64,000 nt of DNA from Triplophysa rosa (Eukaryota; Chordata; Actinopteri; Cypriniformes; Nemacheilidae), in NCBI RefSeq assembly GCF_024868665.1, contig NC_079895.1, positions 10,523,450 to 10,587,449 of the forward strand, read 5' to 3'. Below, in pieces: positions 12,670-27,699 of the stretch; position 1 is the first letter of the stretch; each line of letters begins with the position of its first letter. A program made the position numbers and the translations under genes. Below the pieces are notes generated by a model. The model saw only the letters and a program-made list of their open reading frames with translations. It searched no databases and was not told the origin of the DNA.

Positions 12670-14190
12670 TAGACTGAATGACTACAGACCTGTCGCTCTC
12701 ACATGTGTGGTCATGAAGTCATTCGAGACTGGTACTGGCTTATCTGAAGGACATCACAGAACTCTTACTGGACCCCCTGCAGTTTGCCTACAGAGCAAAC
12801 AGGTCTGTTGAGGATGCAGTTAACATGGGGCTGCATTTTGTCCTGAAACATCTGGATAGACCAGGGACCTATGTGAGGATCCTGTTTGTGGACTTCAGCT
12901 CCGCTTTCAACACCATCATCCCATCACTGCTCCAGACAAAGTTAACCCAGCTATCTGTTCCTGGCTCTATATGTCAGTGAATCACCAGCTGTCTGACAGA
13001 CAGGCAACAGTTAGTGAGAATGGGGAAACTCACATCCAGCACCCGCACAATCAGCACTGGCGCTCCCCAGGGGTGCGTTCTCTCCCCACTGCTCTTCTCC
13101 CTGTACACCAATGACTGCACTGCCCAGGACCCTTCTGTCAGACTTCTGAAGTTCGCAGACGACACCACACTCATTGGCCTCATCCAGGATGGTGATGAGT
13201 CTGCGTACAGAGGGAGGTTGAGCAGCTGGCTGTCTGGTGCAGTCATAACTACTTTGAGCTGAACACGCTTAAAACAGCGGAGACGATTGTGGTTCACCAT
13301 CATGAACGGCACTGTGGCAGCAGTGGAGTCATTCAGGTTCCTGTGCACCACCATCTCTCAGGACCTGAAGTGGGACAATAACATTGGCTCCATTGCTAAA
13401 AAGCCCAGCAGACGTTGTACTTCTTACATCAGCTGAAGAAGTTCAACCTACCACAAACTCTGTTAAAACAGTTTTACTCAACAGTCGTAGAGTCTGTCCT
13501 CTGCACATCCATCACTGTCTGGTTTGGCTCAGCCACAAAGTCAGACATCAGAAGACTACAGAGGACGGTTCGGACTGCTGAGAAGATCATTGGTGCTCCC
13601 CTGCCCACCCTCCAAGAACTGTATACATCCAGAGTGAGAAAAAGGGCTCAGAAAATCACCCTGGACCTCTCACATCCAAGCCATCATCTCTTCACAATGC
13701 TGCCGTCTGGTTGGCACTACAGAGCACTGAGCACCAAAACAACCAGACACAAAAACAGCTTCTTCCCTCAGGCCATCTACCTCTTGAACAGTTAAATGTT
13801 TTTTTACCCACCATGCAATTAATAACAATAATAATTAAGTGCAATATTAATTATATCCTCCAGATAATACACTATCTATTTTTTATACAACTTTTTCTGT
13901 AAATTATATTTCATTCTGCTGTATATAGCACTTACCTTGTACTACAATAGTCCATTCTTATTTTTTACTTGTACATATTTACATACACACATAGCTTTAC
14001 TCTCTATATCTAATCTTGTGTTTATTGTATTGTATTTCTTAATTTTTTATACCCATAGGGCCTTATTTAAATCATCTGTGTACTGTATTCTATTGTGTTA
14101 TGGTCTCTGTGTACTAGATGCTCCTGTCACCAAAACAAATTCCTTGTATGTGCAAACATTGGCAATAAAGCTCTTTCTGATTCTGATATT
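12670..14190 (+). mobile_element. 5'-truncated LINE (CR1/L2/Rex-type reverse transcriptase), decayed
   Basis: Translation in shifting frames gives conserved reverse transcriptase blocks: LNDYRPVALT, DPLQFAYRANRSVEDAV, FVDFSSAFNTIIP, STGAPQGCVLSPLLFSLY and LLKFADDTTLIG (the FADD catalytic box). Later blocks are KQFYSTVVESVLCTSITVWF and KNSFFPQAIYLLNS at the end. Stops and frameshifts show that it is dead. The 3' end is AATAAAGCTC followed by TTTCTGATTCTGAT, the short-repeat tail typical of such fish LINEs. It belongs to the non-LTR class; the exact clade is not certain. Confidence 0.85.
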
Positions 14191-14640
14191 TCTGTCATAC
14201 ATTTGATCCATATCTTTCCAACAAGTTATTCTGCCTTAAACTTGGACAGTATCATGTATGTGACTGCGACTATATGATGTATGCAAAAATAAATTCCTGT
14301 TCAGTTTTTAATACAATTGAGCTTTATTAAATATAATGCAAAGAATACAGTCAGGTATTTTAAGAAGTGTTTAATCCAGTGTGTTTTGCAGGACATCTTA
14401 AAAAAGAGGAAAAGCTGTTCGTTTGTTTCGGAGAAGTTCATTAATTCGAACTCTTATTAGCTTCCAATCTCGAGGTATGCTTAAAAGTGCAAGTTCTCAC
14501 ATAAGGTCAAAATAATAATATACCTAAATTAAATATACTTCGATGGAATAATTTATAGTTTCTGACAATCAACTGACATCAGTGTACATTGCATGGAGAA
14601 AAACTTGCAATAATACCATGTATCTTAATACTGTATGTTC
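14191..14640. other. Intergenic DNA, nothing recognised
   Basis: AT-rich sequence between the LINE and the repeat tail. No supported exon. Confidence 0.4.
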
Positions 14641-14762
14641 TCTTTAATTTTTCCCCTAGTTTTATTTTTATTAAATTGTTTATTATGATGTATGTAAAGC
14701 TGCTTTGCAACAATGAAAATTGTGAAAAGCTATATAAATAAAATTGAATTGAATTGAAGTTA
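14641..14762 (+). repeat. LINE/SINE 3' tail fragment
   Basis: GTAAAGCTGCTTTGCAACA...AAGCTATATAAATAAAATTGAATTGAATTGAA is the 3' end of a common cyprinid retroposon with its short (GAATT)n-type tail. Confidence 0.6.
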
Positions 14763-15079
14763 ACGTCAGGTTTTATCGTTTGTCTGAAATATGTAGTTTT
14801 ATTGTGATATCAGCCAACTTTTTTAGGAGATATCTGTCTTCCCCCATTCAAGTAGACTATGACAAATAAAAAGCTGCTCGTCCAGTGCGGATGGTGTCTA
14901 TTGTGGAGACATCTTAAAATAATATAAATTCATGTACATGAAATGTGCAAACATTTTACATTTTAAGCTCCATGTCATAAGCTCACACAAATCAAAGGCT
15001 GGCGGAGTGTCATCCGGTCCTCTAGGGTGCAACCTCTTCAAACACATTAAACAATTTTACACCATGAAGAAAAGCAACT

Positions 15080-15310
15080 CCAACCAATCACGGAAGACGG
15101 AAGTAGACATGGCTGCGGCGGTGTTTTGTTTAGGTTACAGAAACATCCGATTGAGACCGTTTCACTAAACCGTAAATGTCATACTTAACAAATTAACGAT
15201 GCGTTTTAAGCTTGCTAAATATTTACACAATTCATGTACATATTACGAATCTGACCTTATTTATCTGTTCAGGATTCAATCTCATCAGCCAGGGAAGAGG
15301 GATTGACTGG
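15080..15310 (+). promoter_or_regulatory. Putative piga promoter and 5' UTR exon
   Basis: The region around 15107-15125 (GACATGGCTGCGG) resembles the YY1-type start of TATA-less housekeeping genes. A candidate UTR exon begins after TTATCTGTTCAG near 15271 and ends before the donor GTAAGT at 15311. The exact start site cannot be read from sequence alone. Confidence 0.4.
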
Positions 15311-15432
15311 GTAAGTGCTTTTAGCTTCTTGATTTATGGAAAATAACATGAACGTGATATTAAATATATTCCGTACTCATTAATATATCGTTAATTATTT
15401 CTTTGGGACCAAAAAACATATATCCTAGTCTA

Positions 15433-15801
15433 GGCATGGGCCGAATAGTTCCAAGGTATACCGAGGTTTGAAATAGTCAAGGTTTCAAAACCACTAAAAT
15501 TTTCTGACACCGTTTCTAAGGTATGAGCTGTGTTTACACAAAAATAAAGTCATGTAATGCAATGTTTGATGTTTAGGCCTTATATATAGGATATGAGAAA
15601 AATATTTGTTGTTGAAAGTATTATAGTATATAGTATTAAGAGTATAATAAAATGTATTTGTGTCCAGTTGAAAAGTTGTTGTTTGTATACGCAGACATTT
15701 GAAAATAACACATTTTAGTGTTGTAATTGCAATAGCGTGAAACCGCGACACTTTTTTGCTAAAGGTTATCATACCGTCAAAATCTCATACCGGCCCATGC
15801 T
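15433..15801. mobile_element. MITE with GCATGGGCCG inverted ends
   Basis: GGCATGGGCCGAATAG at the left is mirrored by ATACCGGCCCATGC at the right, about 370 bp apart. Matching internal arms carry 'aggtat' and 'ataccg' motifs. It is non-coding and sits in the 5' intron of piga. Confidence 0.55.
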
Positions 15802-15965
15802 GTAGCTAAGGTTTGTGACTGTTTTTTTTTGCAGTGAAGTTAAATTTGAAATATGAATTCACATAATTACGTCATCAGGTAAACCAGACACATTGTAATA
15901 CTGAAATGTTATTTTGACAGATGCGTTTCTATTGTGTGGGAAAGCACTGATGATTTGTCATTACC

Positions 15966-18063
<2,098 letters not shown>

Positions 18064-18244
18064 TATTTTTCAAACCCAGATGTTTTTCTTTTTGTGAAAC
18101 AAAAAAAATGCAGGTATTGTATGACACGTTTTGTGAAGTCTAAGTTTTGAAACTTGTACAAAAAAATCGATCTAGAGTTAATAATTGAAGTAATTGTTTG
18201 AGTGAACTTCTATACTTGAAATTAAGAATATTACAAGTATTCTT

Positions 18245-18430
18245 GAAAATTTAAAAAGGAATTAAAATTCTGTTATTATTTACACGCCCTCTTGTCATTT
18301 CAAACCTGCATGACTTTCTTTCTTCTGCAGAAAGAAGATATTTTGAAAAATGTTGGTCACAGAAATTCAACAAAAAGGGTGATTAAATGGTGACAGAATT
18401 TTCATTGTAAGGTGAACTATTTATTCAATA
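18245..18430. repeat. Partial TTAAAGGGATAGTTCACC-family MITE in the piga 3' UTR
   Basis: ACACGCCCTCTTGTCATTTC, GACTTTCTTTCTTCTGCAGA and GGTGACAGAATTTTC...GGTGAACTATTTATTC match the internal part and right end of the same family found complete at 37990-38413. It would be transcribed in the piga 3' UTR. Confidence 0.65.
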
Positions 18431-18740
18431 TAACTTTTTTTCTGGAGAAATGGATGTAAAAGAACTCTGGATGTGCACAACTGACCTGTTTACATTTCTG
18501 TATAACACAATAACCTCAGGTGTATATGAAGCTTTTAATATCTATCATCAGCGACCCGCTTCGTCTTTGTTCCTCTGCACATCAGTTTTTACCTCTGATT
18601 CATTCGTATTTTAGTACAGATGCAGCACACTTGTTTTCATACTTGTATGCTGTTATTTTATATTCACCTTCTATGTTAGTATTATAACTGTGATTATGAT
18701 GTACAAGCTTTCCTGCTGCCTGCCTTTTTACACAATCTTT

Positions 18741-18746
18741 AATAAA
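18741..18746 (+). terminator. piga poly(A) signal
   Basis: AATAAA lies 678 bp after the piga stop and is followed by a T/GT-rich stretch (CTGTTTTTTTGTGTG) about 35 bp on, the usual downstream element. Confidence 0.55.
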
Positions 18747-18849
18747 CTTAAATAACATGCCATATATGTGTACTCTGTTTTTTTGTGTGTTTTTTTTTAT
18801 TGAGTAGCTCACCACACAAATAAGAAAATGTCTATAAAATAAACAAACT

Positions 18850-19630
18850 AAACTAAACTAAAGACGTATATAAGGATAATTCGTACGTTAAATTCTGCTT
18901 GAAACAATGTCTTGAGTATAAATGAGGCATACTGTGGTAAAGCTGATGTTTTTGTTTTTAGATATCAGTCAGGGTCTCTCTAGCTCCGGAATCTCATTGT
19001 TATACCCAAACAGAGCAGATAATTCACACCCTCGGCCATTCAAGGTTAAAACCGTGGGCCGTTTGCAAACACTTATCATCCTTTTCGGCTGCTTTTGCAC
19101 ATGCATGTACTGTATATACATATTCAACAGCATGTTTATCCAGCTATACCTGTTCCTGCCTAACACTGCACGCAAATGATGTTTTGCTGGAGATGCAGAT
19201 ACTGTGTCCTCAATTACATTTGCAGTTTTAATTACTTTGATTCATGGCTTATTGACTTTTTAAAAAAACTTTATTTACGGTTTTAGTTCTACACATATGC
19301 GGTTATTAAATGTGCACATCTAATTTTAAATTGTAGATTGAAGTTTGTGTTTAAGAGTGTTTTTATTTGACCATATTATAGGATTTATATAATCAAGGTT
19401 GAATTTATGCTATGAAAAAACAATGCCTGCTGATCTGTATGTCCTTCTATATGTAGATGCTTTTTCAATGTGTGTAGGGTATCTCTAACCCTTTGCTGAA
19501 TTTGTGAGACCCTTATTTGTTTATGTGGGGGACACTCACTTCTGAGGTGGGGGTGTAAGCACATATTACCGATAACGGTGGGAGGTGCATTCTTACACCC
19601 GGGGGGTCGGGGGGTTGGGGTGTTTCCTTG
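18850..19630. other. piga-asb11 intergenic region
   Basis: An open frame at 18922-19179 includes a hydrophobic stretch (IILFGCFCTCMYCIYIFNS). Human ASB11 has an isoform with a hydrophobic N-terminus, so an alternative first exon was considered, but this frame ends in a stop before any donor. A G-rich run lies at 19599-19622. No gene is supported. Confidence 0.35.
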
Positions 19631-19637
19631 AAGGCCA

Positions 19638-19643
19638 TATAAA
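19638..19643 (+). promoter_or_regulatory. asb11 TATA box
   Basis: CATATAAAC lies about 75 bp upstream of the asb11 ATG, a normal distance for a short 5' UTR. Confidence 0.5.
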
Positions 19644-19712
19644 CTCACTGTGCTCCACTAGTAATTCTCTTCCCGTGAGTTGAATCAGTTGTTTTATTGT
19701 GAGTTTTAAAGA

Positions 19713-21750
19713 ATGGCTGTGGTTCATGCTGAAATGAGTGTCTGGAGTAAACCATGGGATCACAGATTTCACATGTACGGAGGACAAGTGTGTAATACAC
19801 TAATGGCAGGTGAGTTCTCTAATTCTGATTCAGTACTTCTTGAATGTGTTGATGGACAAAAAAAGGATTTGATTCAAAATTGTAACACGAGACAACATGC
19901 AGCGTTCCATATACTGTATAGTAATATTACAGAGATGATAGTACCTTAAAAGTTATAGTTTTTGTATGTATTGTGTGTTTTATGTATTATTATGTCATCA
20001 AGTGTGTATTGCGTCTTCTAGATAGTAAATGTGTGTTTTGTTAGGTTCTTGGGATGATAGAACACCTTTACATGATGCTGCATTGCAAGGAAGATTGCTG
20101 CCACTGCGAACACTTCTTTCACAGGTGCTGTTGGAACAAAATTTTAGTGTTAAATTCAGTTTAATTTCATATAAATGTTTTGGGTATACTAGTGTATATT
20201 GGGTATATTAGTGGGTAGCACAAGCATACTTCTCAAGGAAACATTTTATCAGAAGACATTTGATAGCCTTTAAATGATACAACAATGAATTTGTCCTTGG
20301 GATGATGTGTTTGATGTGTTTTTGTTTGATGTGTTATCTAATGCAATAACGAGTGCATTTTAAAAAATGTTGCATAATTGTGCAAATACCCCTTGGATTC
20401 ACTGTTGCTTCTTTGAAAGATTTTTTAAAAATTTATTGAACGCTACATAATACGAATGAATGAAGTTAACAGCCCATGTTTTAATGTACACAGGGGTGTT
20501 GTGTGGGCTTGGCTACACTAGATGGAATTACACCTCTCCATGAAGCCTGTGTTGGAAGCCATTTTACCTGTGCTAAACTTCTGCTTGAGCATGGAGCTGA
20601 TGTACGTACAGTAACCATCCTTTACAGTATTTCCCATCATTTCTCAGAAGAAGTTTTCACACTGACTCTACATAATTTCTGCATTAATGAACACAAACAT
20701 GTATTATGTTTCAGGCAAATGCTGTTTCTATTGATGGAGACACTCCTCTCTTTAGTGCGTGCAGTAGTGGAAACCCCGCCCTCGTCAGGCTCATTTTAAT
20801 GTACAGCTCCGCCCACCATCCAGCTTATCTGCGATGCTCACCTCTTCACGAAGCGGCAAAGAGAGGTGTGTGTCTGTGTGAGGTATATGGAATGTTACAC
20901 TGCTGTAAATACAAATAAATAAATGGGGTGTTTTTATGTTTGTTTTAGGTCACACAGCATGTGTTGAACTGCTTCTATCACATGGTGTGAATGTTGACAT
21001 GGAGATGCCCAGCATAGGAACGCCGTTGTATTGTGCATGTGAATCCAAGAGCACAGAATGTGTACAGAGACTGCTGATTTCAGGTCAGAATCACACATAT
21101 TAATGCAATACATTTGATTGATTTAGATCTATACAGTGAATTATATTGTCCATGAAACTTTATTTTAACTTAATGTGACTCAGTAATCAAAAGCAGTGTA
21201 ACAATTTCTACAATAGTATACAGCCAACAACTTTTGCATTTAGTAATTACAGCAATGTTCAGTAATTTAAATGAAAGTAACGTCATAATGCAAAAAATAG
21301 ACGTTTGCAAGAAATATCTTAAATTATAATTGAGAAAAATGATTTGTGTTTTCAGGTGCTGATGTGCAATGTGGGCGTGGTCTTGACACACCTTTACACG
21401 CTGCAGCCAGGGTCAGTGGGGCAAAGGAGGTGGAGCTTCTGTTAGAATTTGGTGCTGATAGGACATCAAGGAACTCGGAGGGAAAGAAACCACTGGACTT
21501 GACTACAGATCAGAACATTAAACAGCTCCTGCAAGCTGCAGGTAAATATAACCACACAGTATATAAGCACTCCATATGCGCCTGTGCACTGTGATACTGA
21601 TTTTGTCTCGTGTTTGGTTCCGCAGGTCCGAGCTCCCTGTCTCAGCTGTGCAGATGGTGTATTCGGCGCTCCCTGGGCCAAAAAAGATTAAATAAAACCA
21701 AGATGCTTTGCTTACCACATAGCCTACAAAATTATCTTCTCTATCATTAA
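19713..21750 (+). CDS. asb11: Ankyrin repeat and SOCS box protein 11
   Basis: Substrate receptor of a Cullin-5/Elongin B-C E3 ubiquitin ligase; ankyrin repeats bind the target and the C-terminal SOCS box binds Elongin B/C. In zebrafish Asb11 is linked to Notch signalling through Delta degradation. Seven coding exons (19713-19809, 20045-20124, 20494-20601, 20715-20865, 20949-21083, 21356-21541, 21626-21750) join in phase to 293 aa, which I recall as the zebrafish Asb11 length. Ankyrin signatures include DRTPLHDAALQGRL, GITPLHEACVGSHF, GDTPLFSACSSG, IGTPLYCACES and LDTPLHAAARV. The SOCS box is SSLSQLCRWCIRRSLG...LCLPHSLQNYLLYH. ASB9 is the nearest alternative; the C-terminus and the position beside piga favour asb11. 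No lesions are seen. Confidence 0.88.
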
Positions 21751-21861
21751 AACACACTGTTTTTGTTTTGTCTTAGCACAACTCATTGTCTGCTTATCAC
21801 AATACCATCTTTTATCTGTAAATAAGTGTAAAAGTGTAGACCAAAGTTTTGTGAATTTTAT

Positions 21862-21867
21862 AATAAA
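21862..21867 (+). terminator. asb11 poly(A) signal
   Basis: AATAAA lies 112 bp after the asb11 stop, in an AT-rich region with T-rich sequence following. Confidence 0.5.
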
Positions 21868-21899
21868 TATTTTTCTACATTCAAAAGTCTATTGTTTAT

Positions 21900-22500
21900 T
21901 CTGGTGTATTATATGCTCACACAGACACACATCCACACAATCATTTAAACCAGACCAAGAACAAGTAAATCACTATAGCCTACTTCTACATTATATTTTT
22001 ATTTTAGTTCTCATTATTTATGTTTGTTTTAATTGTAAATCAATTCTATACTACTTCTATTGTTATTTTTTTATTGCTGTCTTAAATTATTCAAGACAGC
22101 AATAAAATATACATACATCACTTCAACTTACTATTTGGAATTTTGGCAACTGGTGAGCTGCCTATAAAGTAATTTATAAAATGGTGAATAACTTATAAAA
22201 CAAGTTTAAAATAGCTAAACTTATTTATGTGTAAAGCCAATTTGATAGTATTCAAATCAATGACAGTGTGGAGCTCAGCGTTACCTAAACAGCACAGCAG
22301 ATGGCACCAAACGTAAGGGAGACATTGAAAATTTGTCCCTTCATTTTAAACACTGCAAGTCCAGTGGTCCACCGTAGTAATACGTATTAAAATAAAAAAT
22401 AATATACATTATAATAAAATTAAAGAGTAAAGTAATCTGTCTGTCTGTCTTTGTAACAAATATCCATATGTGTGTGCGTGTGTGGTGTACACGGTCACAG
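21900..22500. other. asb11-sytl5 intergenic DNA
   Basis: AT-rich, with no exon or known repeat recognised. GC content rises towards 22500, where the sytl5 promoter region begins. Confidence 0.4.
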
Positions 22501-22686
22501 GGAATCCGTGGGAGCACAGACTCCGCCCACGCCATGCTCGTCTCTAGGGGCGCGTGCGTGGGGGGGTTTGCCTCGCTCGCGTTGTGTGCAGATCATCGCA
22601 GCACAGTCATGAACGCACACACACTATAGCGCTGCTCCTGACCATACTGCAGTTCACGGGATATACATGAACGAGCTCTGCGCCAG
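22500..22686 (+). promoter_or_regulatory. Putative sytl5 promoter and non-coding exon 1
   Basis: A CpG-rich block (CCGCCCACGCC, GGGGCGCGTGCGTG) ends at a perfect donor (CGCCAG then GTAAGA at 22687). No coding exon follows until 29299, and sytl5 is the next + gene, so this is most likely its 5' UTR exon. An ATG at 22666 is in a short upstream frame. An unannotated non-coding transcript is the alternative. Confidence 0.45.
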
Positions 22687-22727
22687 GTAAGATGTTAGTT
22701 TTTATATCCTGTTGTGTGTTCGTCAAT

Positions 22728-22730
<3 letters not shown>

Positions 22731-22763
<33 letters not shown>
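22731..22763. repeat. (CT)n microsatellite
   Basis: An uninterrupted CT dinucleotide run of about 16 units lies just downstream of the putative exon 1 donor. Confidence 0.9.
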
Positions 22764-22767
<4 letters not shown>

Positions 22768-25184
22768 ATTGTGGGTTAAACAGGTTTAAGGTGAGATGTT
22801 TCAATGGGTGAAGCACGAACTTCAATGTCCCCATTCTGTCTCATTCTATTTAACAGGATGTGTTTGTGTAAATGCTTAAAGTCTGTAAAGAGACTAAACC
22901 CTGACAAAGTCAGCATTGGATGGTTTCCTTTAACAACCTGCCTGTTATCCCTGCTGTTTTGTGACACTACAATGTCGTCTTGTCTCAGCAGGTGTATGAA
23001 CAGGTGCAATGCAGTAGAGGTTTTATATTTTCCCAACTAGCCTGAATTCATATTTGTATAAAGATTTTTATTAAAGTTAGTTAAAAGTTTTACACTGATT
23101 ATTTGGTTAAGTGTGAGAAAACGTGTGTGTTCAACAGATATCAGTGTTTATACAGAGTGCAGGGAAAACGGGGCTAGTTGTCCCACTTTTATGCTCCAGT
23201 GAATGTTTCTTTTTTATTGAATGTTTTTTTAAGACATTTTTTTATAGATGTACATACACTGATGTACATACACTTGGTGACAAGAAAGCTGTTGAACATT
23301 TTCACTCGCCCGTTTCAGTCCCAATGTTTATTTGTTGTGCCTTGTTTCCATTTACCCAATATGATGATATTAAAAACATTACAATTATTCAGTTCCATGG
23401 TAATGGTTCAGATAGTTTGTGACATTCTCCTTCATTTCATTTTAGCACTTGCCAGGCACTGGAATGATCAGTGTGGCATCCAGCAGAAAGCAGAGCTATT
23501 GTGACGTAATGTATGACAAACTCACATAGTATGTAACCTTTGAAGTGTTATCTCTCATTTCGTTTCCCCCTGCTCTTTAAAGGCGATGTGCTCCTGACAT
23601 GTTTTATTTTTGCTGTGTAATGTGTTGATGACATTGAGTATAATCCTAGTCCCTACTGTTCGAGGAACTGACCTATTTGCCGACTCACACGGGTGGAAGA
23701 AGGCAAGTTATACACCCAGATTCAAGCTCTAATGGTTTCTTATCCACAGAGGTGACTTAACCAGTGAAACACAAAAACCGACTTATTTGTTGCGTGCTGC
23801 TAGTTAACTGTTAAACTGATGTCTTGTCTTGTATTATTTTTTCTGTGCTTTGAGCACCAAAACACAAGTGTATGTTTTCTAAGCACTTGCTATTTATACC
23901 CAAGCGATGATAATCAAGATAGCAGGAAGTTGGAGCAAAACAGTTTGACCGCCCTGCTTTCATTATTCAGGACACTTAATGAACGTGCTCAGCTACAGTA
24001 TGTTGAATCGGTTTTGTTTCGGATGTTTCTCTTAGTCCATAGGAGAGATAAACTATACACGGATTAAGCATTTGTTGAAATACAGTAAATTACAGAGCCA
24101 TACATGGACTGTGTATGAATAGCACTCAGATAATTGGTTCTCAGGGGAATGTTTTGAGATAAGTTCATATCTTTATATTAGGAAAGGAAAACCTTTTTTT
24201 GTGTCGACTTTGTTGTTATCAGCAGCCGGATCCTAATAGCTTGTCAGAAAATCTCACAGCCAAGACTGAAAGCACACAGTTGTGTTGCTTAATTAAACAG
24301 CAGAGCTCATTTTAAGACCTTTGTTGTGTTTTTATTGTGCACTGGTCCTGAATAAAGCAAATTGAGAAGTGTAATAGGCATCACATATAGAAGGCTGTCA
24401 TGTTCAGTTGTTCACAGTACTCAGATTCTAGCGAAGCAATATCACACAATGAAATTCTGGACCGGATCTGACTCTTGTATAACTCAATATAAAGGGCTTG
24501 TCCCTGATGATTGACTGTACAGAACCGCCGCCTACTGCTGTCCTTCTAAACACGCGTGTTACTGTCCCATAACTGTCATTTTCAATTGATTTGTGTGTGT
24601 ATGCGAGTTTACATTAAAGATTCAAAAGGGCACAGCTGGAAAAAAATCTACATCACATTAAGAGTAATGGAACCAGGTACTGTACATAAAGGATATTTGC
24701 AACCCTGATCTCTATACATAACAGCCATTACAAAATAAATCTGTTAAATTGTTATTCAAGACTTAGTTGTGGCTAATCTACACTTTATAGCACTGTGTTT
24801 TTTTTATAATGTTAATACGGCCTTTCTCAAAGGCATAAAGGAGGCATGAGTCCATTAAGCCAGGTGATGTCGATGAATGCGTCTTCGTCATTAGGAGAGT
24901 AATTACTGTGAGCACTGTGAGTCTGGACTGGCAGCTTGTTGACTTGACTATTTTGGGGTTTTTCCACTGCACTACATTTCCCAGGATTCCTTCTAGTCCT
25001 GTTTGAACTGAAGTCTTTAGGTCATTGGAGCCTGGGGTACCAATGGATTGATAGTGGGCAATTCCATCCAAATGTCAATCTTAAGATGAAAAACTCAAAT
25101 TTTCCACTCAAGGTTTTTACCATACTAACATGTCACATGTCAATATTTGGTTTAAATACCCAAGTGAAGTCTCTCTTAAAGTTT
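22764..25184. other. sytl5 intron 1, first part
   Basis: Several open frames of 80-110 codons occur, but none has similarity I recognise or good splice sites. I see no gene here. Confidence 0.4.
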
Positions 25185-25563
25185 TTAAAGATCCAGTTCT
25201 AGCGAATGGCAACCAGTGGCTCACTCCACCACTCACCCCTCCTTTTCGAAGCACTACGGTGGCTGACACAGGACAAATATATCGACACGTTTTCGCTGCT
25301 TTGCCGAAGGAGATAACATATTTACGAAAAGCACTCTGTAGAGCATTTTGTCCGTTTAGGGCTACTGTAGAAACAACATGGCGAATTACACGTAAGGGGA
25401 CCCGGGGTGTATGTAGATAGAAAAAGCTTATTCTAAGGTAATAAAACACAACGCTTCCTTCATTATGTAAGGTCTTTATACACTTGTGAAGACATAGTTA
25501 TGTAAATATTAAATTGCATTTCTGTTAATAGAGCCTCCTTAATATTACACATTGCACCTTTAA
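25185..25563 (+). mobile_element. TTAA-flanked MITE, family 'CTAGTGG/TTTCGAAGCACTA', long form
   Basis: Shares CCTTTTCGAAGCACTACGG, TTTGCCGAAGGAGATAAC, ACAACATGGCGAATTACACG and GTCTTTATACAC...GAAGACATAGTTATG with copies at 38689-38974 and, inverted, 49396-49783. TTAA lies at each edge, as for piggyBac-type MITEs. It carries the full internal block. Confidence 0.75.
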
Positions 25564-26720
25564 GGCAATTATTTTTTAAAGCATAGTTTTTCATAGTCAG
25601 GTACATGAAGTGTCACATCCATAACAGTCAATATTCTTCATAAATGGGCACATGAAAATGAAAATATAGTAATTATTTTATGTTCTATAAAGAGCCATCC
25701 CTTCTCCATTTATTATTGCTTCTGATTTGTACATTTTAATTCATAGAAATCCTACAAAGTATGTTGCCTCTCAAAAACGTGCGTTCATTTTGGTCACATC
25801 CATCACGCGTTAATTTTCCCTCTTTTAAAGCAGAAAAGTCATGCATAGTCTGGACTTTTTTGATGTCTGGACTCATCAGGGCTTTAGTAAAATAAAAACA
25901 GATTGTTCAATACATTCTCTGAGAATTAACATTTCGAGTTTTGACAGAAAATATCACATTCATAATGTTGCCCAGTGTTTGTTGCTGTTGTGTCTTTTAC
26001 GTAGTTTAGGTATGTGGACTGAAGATGACTTCATAAGAGAACTGTGTGAGCGTGTGTTGACACAGGGCAGTGTGTACACTTCAATGTGTGTAATCAGGGT
26101 GGGATCCAAGAAGTTGCCACACCTTCTGTAACCTTGGAGGTTTTTTAATTTTTAGTTTTCAAGCAGCTCAGCAGTACATCAATTCTTTCCACTGTTTTTT
26201 CCTGCCTCGGGAGTATAAAATACTTTCATATTCGGATTTCAGACACACACTAGCAACCGCCTGAAGGCAGTGACAGTAAAGAGCAAAGGTTGTTTTTAAT
26301 TAGTGCCAGATATTACTGGTCATGCTGTCTTTTCCTCACCAGAGACACGGAAGATACTCCAATGATGTTTGTGTGTCCCTGTAAACAGTGCTTGCGTGGA
26401 CAATTTGAATTAATATTGCTTCACATCCTCCTGGTGAGACAGACACTAAATGTGAAAGCAACCTCAATTAGACACAAAGATAAGAAATGATACACTGACA
26501 TTAGCATACATATGCACAGCAAAAACAGACGTTCATATCCACTTAGACAAATACACATATAGATATTTTTTATTTTGAAAGAAAATAATTATTCACCTGT
26601 TTGAGTGTATGTGTGTGCATTGTGTCACCAAATGCAACCACTTTTCTACGTGTAACTGATGGTGTGAAAAACAGCTTTTGAAGGTTTTGATTATGTATTC
26701 TGGCCCATCAGACTTACCAG
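25564..26720. other. sytl5 intron 1, middle part
   Basis: Nothing recognised beyond AT-rich sequence. A 96-codon open frame at 25841-26131 has no supporting features. Confidence 0.35.
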
Positions 26721-26779
26721 ATTTGTCAGACAGACAACAGGTAGTGTGCTAGAAACACACACACACACACACGCGCATG

Positions 26780-26827
<48 letters not shown>

Positions 26828-27180
26828 CACACACGCATGTTGGGTTTCCATGTTTTATAGGGACATTCCATAGACGCAATGGTTTTTATAGAGTACAAAC
26901 TGTATATCATATTCCCTACCCCTAACCCACCTAACCCTAACAATCACACACAACTGTCTGCTCTTTTAGATTTTCAAAAAAGTGAATTCTGTATGATTTA
27001 TAAGCTTGTTTACTCATGGGGACAAAAAAATGTCCCCACAAGGACAAGGATTTTGGATATTGCCATCTTTGTGGGGACATTTTGTCCCCATACCGTAGGG
27101 TTTACCCTTCCAGCACGCACACACACACGAATCTGCATCAAAGCTGAGATATACTCAGCATACACACATGGTTAAATGCA
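26720..27180. repeat. 'Tgggtttccatgttttat' fish repeat with (CA)n ends
   Basis: Starts in a CA microsatellite (about 26753-26834). It contains GTTGGGTTTCCATGTTTTAT, GACATTCCATAGACGCAATG, CCTAACCCACCTAACCCTAA and the self-complementary GGGGACAAAAAAATGTCCCC, and ends in another CA run (about 27116-27127). This is a widespread fish repeat. The GGGGACA/TGTCCCC pairs form short hairpins. Confidence 0.7.
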
Positions 27181-27699
27181 CTTACAGTACATACAAAGCA
27201 TACTGCACATTAACCAAACGTAAGTAGTTTACTTTCAGCCAAACTTCCTGTTCTTGAGAGAGTGAAGCTTAGATCTCTAACTTCAATCAGAATTCAACAG
27301 GATATGCAGTAGCCAGTTTTGAACATCAAAAAATGTATGTCTGATAGTCAATTCATTTTAATGAGACCTCAATAGCAGCAGACATTTATAATGATCTACT
27401 AAGAGCATGATGTGTCCTACACATTGTTGTGGCATATAAATAAACATGTCAAGGAGGTAAAATCATTTGGACCCTTGCTCATTTCATTGAGTTTTTCACA
27501 CAAGTTGATCCCTGATGCCAAGGGTTTAGGATGTCCTTTTTTATTTTCTTTAAGGTTCCGAAAACACATTATCCCCAACAGAGCAATGACTTCATTTTGG
27601 TTAAATTTGCAATGCGACACCCATTCTGGTAAATGTGTATTATTAGAACGCTTAACTTAGGATTTCATTAAAAGTTGTTTTAATGAACTTTATTTCAAT

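Noticed and set aside
18922..19179. 85-codon frame with a hydrophobic segment upstream of asb11, a possible alternative first exon
   Set aside because: The frame ends in a stop with no splice donor before it, and asb11 already has a TATA box and a complete first exon.
26753..26940. Minus-strand frames rich in Val and Cys
   Set aside because: They are translations of the (CA)n microsatellite.
26924..26940. CCTAACCCACCTAACCCTAA as an interstitial telomere array
   Set aside because: Only a few imperfect units occur, and the motif is a normal part of the surrounding fish repeat.
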